Shown here piece by piece: positions 32,638-40,223 of a stretch of DNA of 64,000 nucleotides. The position numbers were made by a program, and so were the translations under genes. Origin of the DNA: Nocardiopsis sinuspersici (GTDB lineage: Bacteria; Actinomycetota; Actinomycetes; Streptosporangiales; Streptosporangiaceae); the NCBI GenBank assembly GCA_008638415.1, contig VWVT01000015.1:90529-154528 (forward strand), in the 5' to 3' direction. How positions within the stretch are numbered: the first letter of the stretch is position 1; each line of letters opens with the position of its first letter. The notes under the pieces were generated by a model that was not told where the DNA came from, did not search any database, and saw only the letters and a program-made list of their open reading frames with translations.

Positions 32638-33096
32638 TCAGCCGGAGGCCCGCGCCGGGACGGCGCCCCCGGCGAAGTACCGGTTCGCGCCGGGGGCGAA
32701 CGTCGCCGCCGCGGCCGCCGCGACCGCCGTGATGTGGGTGGTCCGCACCACCAGGTAGACGGGGCCGTGCGACTCGTGTCCCATCGCCGCCAGGACCCCG
32801 CCGCCCTCCAGAGCGGCCAGCACCACGGGTGCGACCAGTGTGCCCAGTCCGCCCACCACGCCGAGCCCGGCCACCAGGGCGACCCGGGCCCACCGGTGCC
32901 CGCGCGCGAACCACACCACCACCAGCGCCGCCGACGTGTAGACCGCCACGCGCACCAGGAGGCCCGTCCAGGGAACTGCACCTCCCGAGGCGAGCATGCC
33001 CGCCAGCGCCAACGCCGTCTCGGTGACGCCGCACGCCACCGCCGCCGCCCACAACACCGTCGCCCATCGCACCGGGCCGGGAACCGTTCTCTCCAT
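32638..33096 (-). CDS. Hypothetical membrane protein
   Basis: A 152-residue protein with four hydrophobic helices (ATVLWAAAVACGVTETALAL, LVRVAVYTSAALVVVWFARG, VALVAGLGVVGGLGTLVAPV, RTTHITAVAAAAAATFAPG). ATG 33096 gives MERTVPGPVRWATVLWAA; a longer frame starts at 33144. I do not recognise the family. It is divergent from the AraC-type gene at 33312. Confidence 0.55.
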   Translation of the reverse strand: MERTVPGPVRWATVLWAAAVACGVTETALALAGMLASGGAVPWTGLLVRVAVYTSAALVVVWFARGHRWARVALVAGLGVVGGLGTLVAPVVLAALEGGGVLAAMGHESHGPVYLVVRTTHITAVAAAAAATFAPGANRYFAGGAVPARASG

Positions 33097-33311
33097 ACCC
33101 TCCAGGGTTCTCCGGTTCCGGGCCCGCCTCCAGAGTGCGCGCACCTCCTCACGGAAGGGGTGCGCGCGCCACCCGCCACCGGGTTCCAGGCCCCTTCCGA
33201 AGGCGGCGCCGCGGTGCTCGGGAGCCGCCTCGCCCGCCGCCCCGGAGCCGGCGCGGCGCCCACCCGTGCCGGGTGGGCGGGAGGGGAGGGAGGCCGTGAT
33301 GTGATGGAGGG

Positions 33312-33704
33312 GTGAGCCGTGCCGTGGAAGAGACCAACCGCCGTATGCTCCGGGCGCGGGACGCGATGGACCGCGCCTACGCGCAGCCGCTGGACGTCCC
33401 GGCCCTGGCCCGGATCGCCCACGTGTCGGAGTCGCACTTCACGCGCACCTTCCGGGCCACGTTCGGCGAGACGCCCCATCGCTACCTGCAACGCCGCCGT
33501 GTCGAGCGCGCGATGTTCCTGCTGCGGGAGACCGGCCGCAGCGTGACCGACATCTGCTTCGAGGTCGGTTTCGGCAGCACGGGGACCTTCAGCCGCACGT
33601 TCCGCGACATCGTCGGCCGGTCGCCGAGGGAGTACCGCAAGGAGGCGGAGGCCGCGAACGTGCCGACGTGCTTCACGATGGCGTGGACGCGGCCGCACGC
33701 CTGA
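33312..33704 (+). CDS. Short AraC-family regulator (HTH only)
   Basis: A 130-residue regulator made only of the AraC/XylS DNA-binding domain. GTG 33312 follows GGAGGGG. The first HTH is LDVPALARIAHVSESHFTRTF (about residues 27-48) and the second DICFEVGFGSTGTFSRTFRDIVGRSPREYR (about 80-110). There is no N-terminal sensor domain, so it probably responds through a partner or by its own abundance. It is followed, 105 bp on, by a VOC-family gene on the same strand, a pairing often seen in actinobacteria where the VOC protein may bind or modify the inducing compound. Confidence 0.9.
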   Translation: MSRAVEETNRRMLRARDAMDRAYAQPLDVPALARIAHVSESHFTRTFRATFGETPHRYLQRRRVERAMFLLRETGRSVTDICFEVGFGSTGTFSRTFRDIVGRSPREYRKEAEAANVPTCFTMAWTRPHA

Positions 33705-33808
33705 GGGCGCGCGCGTTCCGTACCGCCCGTCGTCCGGGCGGCGGACCGGGTGCGAACCGAGCGGTTTCGGATAAGTTTTTCCCCGGCCCGCTCACTAGCG
33801 TGGTGCAC

Positions 33809-34219
33809 ATGTTCAACGCCATCACGCACTCGCAGATCTACGTCCTCGACCAGGACGAGGCCCTCGACTTCTACGTCGGCAAGCTCGGACTGGAGGTCAA
33901 CTCCGACATCGACATGGGTTTCATGCGGTGGCTGACCGTCCAGGTCCCCGGCCACCCGGAGCGACAGGTCCTGCTGGAGAAGCCGGGCCCTCCGTCGATG
34001 TCCGAGGAGACGGCGCGGCAGGTCCGGGAGCTGGTGACCAAGGGCGCGACGGGCGGCACGCTCATCCTCTCCACGGACGACTGCCGCAAGACGTACGAGA
34101 CGCTGCTGGGCCGGGGCGTGGAGTTCACCGAGGAGCCCACCGAGCGTCCGTACGGGATCGACTGCGGTCTTCGCGACCCCTTCGGAAACCACCTCCGCTT
34201 CACCCAGCCGAAGGCCTGA
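33809..34219 (+). CDS. VOC (glyoxalase/bleomycin-resistance) family protein
   Basis: A 136-residue vicinal-oxygen-chelate protein, MFNAITHSQIYVLDQDEALDFYVGKLGLEV. The paired beta-alpha-beta-beta-beta modules cover residues 1-55 and about 70-136 (TLILSTDDCRKTYETLLGRGVEF... LRDPFGNHLRF). His8 and Glu at DPFGNHLRF-side positions fit the usual metal site in part. Such proteins serve as glyoxalases, antibiotic-sequestering resistance proteins or dioxygenases; none can be chosen here. The ATG at 33809 sits seven nucleotides after TAGCGT, a -10-like hexamer, so a leaderless transcript is possible. Confidence 0.88.
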   Translation: MFNAITHSQIYVLDQDEALDFYVGKLGLEVNSDIDMGFMRWLTVQVPGHPERQVLLEKPGPPSMSEETARQVRELVTKGATGGTLILSTDDCRKTYETLLGRGVEFTEEPTERPYGIDCGLRDPFGNHLRFTQPKA

Positions 34220-34262
34220 GGCTCTGAGGGCGACCGCTCCGGCCGCCGCACCGCCCGGGGGC

Positions 34263-34304
34263 GGACCCGCCGGGCCCGCCCCGCCGCACGGCCCGGGCGG
34301 GTCC
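34263..34304. terminator. Hairpin between convergent VOC and ABC genes
   Basis: GGACCCGCC (34263-34271) pairs with GGCGGGTCC (34296-34304) around a long GC-rich loop that can form a second inner stem. It overlaps the ABC ATPase stop and has no T tract; a bidirectional terminator is likely. Confidence 0.5.
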
Positions 34305-35308
34305 TACACCCCGCCGCTGGCCACCGTTCCCCGGTACAGCGCGGCGACCACCCCCTCGATGTCGGGTTCGCGCAGGGTCAGGTCGACCACCTCGTGCCGC
34401 TGCGCGACCCGGGAGATCACCGCAGCGGGGTTCTCCGACAGCTCCAACCACTGGCGCGGACCGTCCACCCGCACGCACCGGCCGCCCTCCACCCCGATGG
34501 GCGGGGCGGGAGCGGCCAGGTCCACGACCAGGACGCGCGGGGTGGGCACGCTCGCGCGCAGCCCGTCCAGGCCGCCGTCGTAGGCCAGGCTCCCGCGGTC
34601 GATGACCACCACCCGTTCGCACAGGCGCTCCACGTCGCCCAGGTCGTGCGTGGTCAGCAGGATGGTCGTCCCCTCCTCCGTGTTGAGCCGCAGCAGGAAC
34701 TCGCGGATGGTCGACTTGCTGACCACGTCCAGGCCGATGGTCGGCTCGTCCAGCACCAGCAGCCGCGGTGCGTGCAGCAGGGCCGCGGTCAGGTCGCCGC
34801 GCATGCGCTGGCCCAGGCTGAGCTGGCGCACCGGGGTGGCCAGGAACGGTCCCAGCTCCAGCAGTTCGGTCAGCTCGGCCAGGCGGCGGGCGTGGTCGGC
34901 GGCCGGAATCCGGTACATGTGCCGGGTCAGCGCCAGACTGTCCCGCAGCGGCAGGTCCCACCACAGGGTGGTGCGCTGCCCGAACACCACGCCGATCCTT
35001 CCGGCCAGCCTCGTACGCTGGCGCGACGGCTCCAGCCCGGTCACCCGCAGGTGCCCCCTCGTGGGGGCGAGGATGCCGGTGAGCATCTTCATCGTGCTGC
35101 TCTTCCCGGCGCCGTTGGGCCCCAGGTAGCCGACGATCTCGCCGGGCCGCACGGTGAGGGTCACGCCGTCCACCGCGCTGACGGTGCGCCGCCTGCGCCG
35201 CAGGAACGGCCCCTCGGTCAGGACGAAGTCGCGGCCCAGGCCGACGGCCTCGACGACGGGTTCGGCGTCGGGCCCGGCGGGCCCGGTGGACTCTCGGACG
35301 GACGTCAT
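34304..35308 (-). CDS. ABC transporter ATP-binding protein (ABC-2 exporter)
   Basis: A 334-residue ATPase of the ABC-2 group (COG4586-like). Walker A GPNGAGKSSTMK, signature LSLGQRMRGDLTAALL, Walker B LLVLDEPTIGLD and the H-loop region TTHDLGDVERL are all intact. An extended C-terminal tail of about 90 residues (SVPTPRVLVVDLAAPAPP...) is usual for this subgroup. It is the last gene of a leftward three-gene operon whose permeases overlap it closely (start 35308; permease stop 35310). Probable role: export of a lipid-like or peptide-like compound; substrate unknown. Confidence 0.92.
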   Translation of the reverse strand: MTSVRESTGPAGPDAEPVVEAVGLGRDFVLTEGPFLRRRRRTVSAVDGVTLTVRPGEIVGYLGPNGAGKSSTMKMLTGILAPTRGHLRVTGLEPSRQRTRLAGRIGVVFGQRTTLWWDLPLRDSLALTRHMYRIPAADHARRLAELTELLELGPFLATPVRQLSLGQRMRGDLTAALLHAPRLLVLDEPTIGLDVVSKSTIREFLLRLNTEEGTTILLTTHDLGDVERLCERVVVIDRGSLAYDGGLDGLRASVPTPRVLVVDLAAPAPPIGVEGGRCVRVDGPRQWLELSENPAAVISRVAQRHEVVDLTLREPDIEGVVAALYRGTVASGGV

Positions 35309-35309
35309 G

Positions 35310-36146
35310 TCAGCTCCCGGTGGATCGGTAGTGGCGCAGCCCGGTCCGCCAGCAGAAGGCGGCGACCAGGCACATGGCGACGGCGACGACGGGGGTGGCG
35401 AAGCGCAGGGCGTCGGGCAGCCCGGTCGGATCGGGACGGTCGAGCAGGTACAGCACGGGCTGCCAGGTGACGAAGGCGAGCGGCAGCACGAAGGTCACCG
35501 CGCGGACGACGTCGCGGCCGTAGACGGCCAGCGGGTACTCGGTGAGGGCCTGCCCGCCGTAGGTGACCGAGTTGGCGGCCTCCCGGGCGTCGGCGACGAA
35601 GAACTGGAGGCAGGACCCGATGACCCAGACCGAGCAGCAGATCGCGGTTCCCGATACCAGCAGCACCGGCAGCATCAGCGCCCTGCCGAGGGTCCAGTCG
35701 ATGTCGCACTCCGCCAGGGCGACGGTGACGATGACCGCGCCCGGGACGACCCGGCCGAGACGGCGCGGCGCGAACCGGTCGGTCGCCATCTGCACCAGCG
35801 GCGGCACCGGGCGCACGAGCATCACGTCGAGCGTGCCCGCGCGGATGTGCCGGCCCAGGTGCTCGACCATGCCCAGGATCATGTCGGCGCAGGCGAAGGC
35901 GGTCGCGGACAGTCCGGCTATGAGCAGCCCCTCGGCCAGGCCGAACCCCTCCAGCCGGCCTGCGTGGCCGAACACCACGATGACGGCACCGATCTCGGCG
36001 AACACGCCCAGCGAGGTCGCCAGGGTCATCATGACCAGCGACGCCGGGTACTGGGCCAGGGCGCGGCACCAGGTCCACGCCAGCAGCAGGTAGGCCCGCA
36101 CCGGCCAGGCCACGGACTCGCGGGCGCGGGCGAGGACGTCAGCCAC
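35310..36146 (-). CDS. ABC-2 type transporter permease (second subunit)
   Basis: A 278-residue permease with six hydrophobic helices. GTG 36146 overlaps the end of the first permease by 8 bp. It begins MADVLARARESVAWPVRAYLL; recognisable is the loop HIRAGTLDVMLVRPVPPL, conserved in this family. It matches the ABC2_membrane_6/DUF990-type permeases (COG3694-like) that go with COG4586 ATPases. It is the partner of the permease at 36139-36939. Confidence 0.85.
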   Translation of the reverse strand: MADVLARARESVAWPVRAYLLLAWTWCRALAQYPASLVMMTLATSLGVFAEIGAVIVVFGHAGRLEGFGLAEGLLIAGLSATAFACADMILGMVEHLGRHIRAGTLDVMLVRPVPPLVQMATDRFAPRRLGRVVPGAVIVTVALAECDIDWTLGRALMLPVLLVSGTAICCSVWVIGSCLQFFVADAREAANSVTYGGQALTEYPLAVYGRDVVRAVTFVLPLAFVTWQPVLYLLDRPDPTGLPDALRFATPVVAVAMCLVAAFCWRTGLRHYRSTGS

Positions 36147-36939
36147 CCTGGACCACCACCCTCCGCGTGGCGCGGTCGGTGGTCCAGGCGCCGAGGGCGA
36201 GCAGGGCGGCGGCCCAGCCCGCCTGGAGGGCCAGGCCGCCGAGCGCGGTCCCGCCGGGCAGGGTGTCCTTGCCGAGGAGGATCTCGGCGGGAATCTGCAC
36301 CATCGACGCCCACGGCAGCAGCCGCAGCACGTCGGCCAGGGCCGGGGGGAACAGGGTGAGCGGCAGCAGCATCCCGGCGGCCACGGGGCCGAGCAGCCCG
36401 GCCACCGCCCAGATGCCCCGAGAGTCCATGATCCAGAACCCGGCCAGCTCGTACAGGTAGCGCAGCGAGAACGAGACCAGCACGGCCAGCACGGCCGACA
36501 CCAGCACGGCGGCCCAGCGGACCGGGTCGGCGGGCAGGACCAGGTCGAACAGCAGCGCGCCGACGGCGAAGGTGGGAACCCCGCGAAAGACCAGTTGGAA
36601 CGTGGCCCGGCCCAGGTCCTCCGACAGCCACCAGCCCTGGAGGGAGACCGGGCGCAGCAGGTCGGTGCCCACGTCCCCGGAGCGCACCCGCTCGCCCAGC
36701 TCCAGGGGCGGGCCCATGACGGCGACCACGGCGATGAGGGTCTGGCCGACGAACACCTGGGTGACGGCGTCCCCGGCGTCGTAGCCGTTGATCTGCGGCC
36801 GGGCCGCGAACAGGGCGAGCATGACGGTCGCGCTGATCGCGCCGAAGACCGAGTTGGTGAGGATTCCGGCGAGTGTGGCCGCACGGTAGGTGGAGTAGCG
36901 GCGCAGCCCTCGGGCGTACACCGCGCAGTGGACACGCAC
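36139..36939 (-). CDS. ABC-2 type transporter permease (first subunit)
   Basis: A 266-residue permease with six hydrophobic helices, first gene of the operon. GTG 36939 has GGGAG nine nucleotides upstream and gives MRVHCAVYARGLRRYSTYRA, the normal short cytoplasmic tail. The conserved loop GERVRSGDVGTDLLRPVSLQGWW corresponds to the family signature (COG4587-like). Together with the second permease and the ATPase it forms a complete heterodimeric exporter. Confidence 0.85.
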   Translation of the reverse strand: MRVHCAVYARGLRRYSTYRAATLAGILTNSVFGAISATVMLALFAARPQINGYDAGDAVTQVFVGQTLIAVVAVMGPPLELGERVRSGDVGTDLLRPVSLQGWWLSEDLGRATFQLVFRGVPTFAVGALLFDLVLPADPVRWAAVLVSAVLAVLVSFSLRYLYELAGFWIMDSRGIWAVAGLLGPVAAGMLLPLTLFPPALADVLRLLPWASMVQIPAEILLGKDTLPGGTALGGLALQAGWAAALLALGAWTTDRATRRVVVQGG

Positions 36940-37606
36940 GGGCGTGGCTCCCTGGTGGGTCGAGACGTGCAGGAGGTGAACTGCCGGTCTCGGCACCGGG
37001 GCGGGGCCGCCGGGGAGACACGGGGTCCGGCACGTCCCTGACGCGCGTGAGGCTCAGGTCCGGGTCGCCGCGAGTGGCGAACATAGCACGCCGAGTGCCC
37101 TTCCGTCGTGCTGCTCGAAGCCGTCCGCCTGTGGGCCTCGTGGTCCGGAGCGCCCGTGGCGCCGTAGGCGGACGGTGCACGGAGTGCCGTCCAGGCCGCT
37201 CGGGACGGTCGCACTGTGCGCGTGTACGGGGAGGGGGTCGCACCGCCTGTGCGCAGGAGGATCGCACCGCCGATCCGAGGCGGCCGTCCGGGCGTGTCCG
37301 GCCTCGTGTCACACCGCCTGCGCACAGGAGGACCGCACCGCCGATGAGCGTGTTCGTGGAGCAGTCCCGGGACGGGGCGAGAGGGCGTTCGAGGCCTTCG
37401 TCCGCGGTCGTCCAGGACACCGTCCACCGGACCGACCCGTGTGCCGCGCGAGCCCTGGACGCGCGGGACACCCCCGGGAAGCGCTGGTCACCGCCTGGCG
37501 CGGGCTTCCCGGGACCGCCGGTCTCCAGGGCCTCCCCGCCCGGCCCGCCGCGCCGTGGCGCGGCGGGCCAGGCGCTCCCCGGTGGAGCGGCGGCCGGGTC
37601 TGCCCG
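36940..37606. other. Noncoding region with direct repeats
   Basis: 667 bp between two leftward genes without a supported gene. It contains two 34-bp near-identical repeats (37241-37274 and 37312-37345). Long open frames on both strands here are composition artefacts. Confidence 0.5.
37241..37345. repeat. 34-bp direct repeat, 71-bp period
   Basis: CACCGCCTGTGCGCAGGAGG continuing ATCGCACCGCCGAT (37241-37274) recurs as CACCGCCTGCGCACAGGAGG continuing ACCGCACCGCCGAT (37312-37345), with three differences. Each contains TGYGCRCAGG, itself nearly palindromic. Confidence 0.7.
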
Positions 37607-38137
37607 TCACCCGGCCGGATGCCGGGGTCGTCGGTCCGGACGGTCCGGCCCGGGGCCGGTGAGAGCGGATCCGGCCCCTCTCGGGCGTCCGGCGCCAGAG
37701 AGGTCGGGGCCGGTGTTCCCGACGCTCCAGTGGGGCCGGGGCACGCCGTCGACGGGTCGGAGGCCGTCGGCGGTCAGCGCCACCCAGTCGCCGCGCGAGG
37801 GAAGGAGGGGAACCGAGGCCAGGGTCAGCCCCAGGGCCATGAGCAGCGCGGAGGCGATCATGACCTCGGGATCCGTCCAGGGGTCCCCGAACCCGTGGGA
37901 ACGGAGCCGGAAGGGAGCCCTGGCGTGCAGGGGGGTTCCCACCAGGGCGGTGACGACCTCGGACACCGCCAGGGTAGCCACCACGGCGATGCCGGCCTTG
38001 ATGAACAGCCAGCACACGGGCAGCCGTGCACGCAGCACGTACACCGGTCTGGCGCCGCCGTCCCGGGCGTACGAGTCCTGCTGGCGGGTTCCGGCCCCCG
38101 TGCAGATCCGCCTTCCACCGGCCACATCGCGTTCCAT
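37607..38137 (-). CDS. Hypothetical membrane protein
   Basis: A 176-residue protein I do not recognise. ATG 38137 follows GGGAAAG and gives MERDVAGGRRICTGAGTRQQ; a longer frame begins at 38230. Two hydrophobic helices are seen, WLFIKAGIAVVATLAVSEVV and MIASALLMALGLTLASVPLL, joined by a polar, partly aromatic loop. The C-terminus is Pro/Gly/Arg-rich and may not be structured. It is divergent from the ACT-domain gene. Confidence 0.45.
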   Translation of the reverse strand: MERDVAGGRRICTGAGTRQQDSYARDGGARPVYVLRARLPVCWLFIKAGIAVVATLAVSEVVTALVGTPLHARAPFRLRSHGFGDPWTDPEVMIASALLMALGLTLASVPLLPSRGDWVALTADGLRPVDGVPRPHWSVGNTGPDLSGAGRPRGAGSALTGPGPDRPDRRPRHPAG

Positions 38138-38484
38138 ATCTTTCCCGGGCTCGCATATGTCCTTGTAGAGAATGGCTCGTCCAGTGAAAGGACGGAGTGT
38201 TCGGCGAAAATTCCCGGCCGGAAAGAGCACGCCGGGACCGCCCGGAACCCGGCGGAGGGCACGTGGGCCGGGACACGTGCCGGTGCGGGTGCGGACGCGG
38301 GCGGGCCGGACGGACGCCTCCGCCGGGAACGTGGCCCTCGACGCCGGCCGGGCGGGAGCGAACCGCTCACCGTGGCCGGCCGGCCGGGCGGCGGTTCCGC
38401 GGCGTGAGCACCGTCACTCCGCGTTTTACCGCTCCGTCACGAAGCGGCGACCGGACGCAACGTCGGTTCGGCACCCTCGGACCC
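38138..38484. other. Divergent intergenic region
   Basis: 347 bp between the membrane protein and the ACT-domain gene. The right half of it has the normal high GC content; the left part near 38140-38215 is lower in GC and probably holds the leftward promoter. No distinct site was seen. Confidence 0.4.
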
Positions 38485-39354
38485 ATGGACGTTTCCGAAG
38501 GCGACCACGGAACCAACGACCACCACCGCGGCTTCCTCGGCCGCGAGGCACTGGAACTGGGCACACTGCTCCTCGCCGCCGGCGCGGCGCACCTGGTGGT
38601 GCTCTCCCTCGGGCACAGCGAGACGGGGGTCCGCGCCCTGATCGCCGTGGGCCTGCTCCTGCTCACGGTCTCCGCGGCCCACCGGTGGCACCGGTACCGG
38701 GCCGCGTCCGCCTCCCGCCACGGGAGGCCCGACGGGGGCGGCGCACCGGCCGCGACCACCGCCACGGGCGGTCCGCCGACCACCGCTCCGTCCCCCTCCC
38801 GCCTCCCCGACGACCTGCTGTGGAGCGTGCGCGTCACGGTCTCCGACGTGCCCGGGGGCCTGGCCGCGCTCACCACGCGCTTCGCCGCCCTCGGGGTCGA
38901 CATCAGGCTCATGCAGGTGCACCCGGCGGGGAGCGACGCCGTGGACGAGTTCTTCGTCAGCGCTCCCGCGCACATGGGCGAGGGCGCTCTGTACACCGCC
39001 GTACGGGAGGCGGGCGGACGCGACGCCACCGTCCGCCGCGCCGACGTCCACGAACTCAGCGACACCACCAGCCGCACACTCGCCCTGGTCAGCGCGCTGG
39101 TCAACGGGGCGACCACCCTGGAGCGCTCCCTGCTGTCCCTGACCGCGGCCCAGGACGTGGCGCACACCGAGCGGCCGCCCGGCGACATGGCCAGGGAGGA
39201 CCTGTCCGGCACGACCATGACCCTGCCCGCGCCCGACGGCGGAGTCCTGGCGGTCCGCCGGCGGGGCGTGCCCTTCACCGCGGTGGAGTTCGCCCGGTGC
39301 CGGGCACTGGCACACGTCGCCTCCTCCCTGCACGCGCGTTCGCTCCGGGGATGA
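38485..39354 (+). CDS. ACT-domain protein with N-terminal membrane helix
   Basis: A 289-residue protein. ATG 38485 gives MDVSEGDHGTNDHHRGFLGR. Two N-terminal hydrophobic helices (LGTLLLAAGAAHLVVLSLG and ALIAVGLLLLTVSAAHRW) are followed by a Thr/Pro/Ala-rich linker and, from about residue 113, an ACT-like domain (WSVRVTVSDVPGGLAALTTRFAALGVDIRLMQVHP). The rest forms a second globular part ending in VEFARCRALAHVASSLHARS. ACT domains bind amino acids, so this may be a membrane-tethered sensor, but there is no known output domain. It has no operon partner. Confidence 0.7.
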   Translation: MDVSEGDHGTNDHHRGFLGREALELGTLLLAAGAAHLVVLSLGHSETGVRALIAVGLLLLTVSAAHRWHRYRAASASRHGRPDGGGAPAATTATGGPPTTAPSPSRLPDDLLWSVRVTVSDVPGGLAALTTRFAALGVDIRLMQVHPAGSDAVDEFFVSAPAHMGEGALYTAVREAGGRDATVRRADVHELSDTTSRTLALVSALVNGATTLERSLLSLTAAQDVAHTERPPGDMAREDLSGTTMTLPAPDGGVLAVRRRGVPFTAVEFARCRALAHVASSLHARSLRG

Positions 39355-39415
39355 GGATCGTCCACAGGCGGCGCGGAAGCGGGAGAAAACCGGGCGCGGT
39401 GGGTAAAGGAAACGT

Positions 39416-40153
39416 ATGGCAACCCCCCGATCACTCCCCGCGTGGAACACGATACGAACCGCCCTCCTGGCCCTGACCACGGCGTTCGCCCTCGTCGCGG
39501 TCGCGGCCGTGGCCGCTCCGGCGGCGCACGCCGCACCGGCCACGGTGGCCGCGGGCCCGGAACTGCGCCAGGGCAGCACCGGGCCCGGCGTGGCCTCCGT
39601 GCAGGAGCGCCTCACCGAGCTGGGCTACTGGATCGACGGCGTGGACGGACGGTTCGGCCCCCTCACCGAGCAGGCCGTCGTGGCGTTGCAGAAGGCCGCC
39701 GGGATCGCCCGCGACGGCGTCGTGGGCCCCGACACCCGCTCCGCGCTCGCCGAGGGCGTGCGCCCGAAGGCCCGGACCTCCTCCGGAGACCTGCTGGAGA
39801 TCGACCTGGAGCGGCAGTTGCTGCTGGTGGTCTCCGACGGCGAGGTCGAACGCGTCATCAGCACCTCCACCGGTTCCGGCCGGCCCTACGAGGCCTCGGA
39901 CGGCACCGAGCGGATCGCCACCACCCCCACAGGGACCTACACGGTCTTTCGCGGGGTCGACGCCTGGGACCCCGGCCCCTACGGAGCCCTGTACAGGCCC
40001 AAGTACTTCAACGGCGGCATCGCCGTGCACGGATACCCGGTCGTCCCGCCCCAGCCCGCCTCCCACGGGTGCGCCCGTGTGAGCATGGCCGCGATGGACT
40101 GGCTCTGGGAGAGCGGCAACATCGACGTGCACACCACCGTCCTGGTGCGCTGA
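39416..40153 (+). CDS. L,D-transpeptidase with peptidoglycan-binding domain
   Basis: A 245-residue secreted enzyme that forms 3-3 cross-links in peptidoglycan or anchors proteins to it. The N-terminus is a signal peptide (RTALLALTTAFALVAVAAVA, cleavage near AHA-AP). A PG_binding_1 domain follows at about 50-110 (GSTGPGVASVQERLTELGYW...FGPLTEQAVVALQKAAGI). The YkuD catalytic domain (about 125-245) has the signature SHGCARVS with catalytic His217-x-Cys219 and Arg221. Length is normal. AAAGG (39405-39409) precedes the ATG. It is convergent with the Stealth gene, and a 28-bp perfect palindrome lies between. Confidence 0.93.
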   Translation: MATPRSLPAWNTIRTALLALTTAFALVAVAAVAAPAAHAAPATVAAGPELRQGSTGPGVASVQERLTELGYWIDGVDGRFGPLTEQAVVALQKAAGIARDGVVGPDTRSALAEGVRPKARTSSGDLLEIDLERQLLLVVSDGEVERVISTSTGSGRPYEASDGTERIATTPTGTYTVFRGVDAWDPGPYGALYRPKYFNGGIAVHGYPVVPPQPASHGCARVSMAAMDWLWESGNIDVHTTVLVR

Positions 40154-40160
40154 CCCGGAA

Positions 40161-40188
40161 GGGTGGCCCGGTCCGGACCGGGCCACCC
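40161..40188. terminator. 28-bp perfect palindrome between convergent genes
   Basis: GGGTGGCCCGGTCC (40161-40174) pairs exactly with GGACCGGGCCACCC (40175-40188). Placed between convergent stops, it is a likely bidirectional terminator; it lacks a T tract. Confidence 0.65.
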
Positions 40189-40223
40189 CACCACTCGCCT
40201 CACCGATCGAACCACCGCTCGCG

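Noticed and set aside
36873-38407. Overlapping rightward frames of 410-431 codons between the ABC operon and the ACT gene
   Set aside because: Composition is Arg/Pro/Gly-biased without any domain, they run through repeats and are opposite a more plausible small membrane gene; treated as noncoding.
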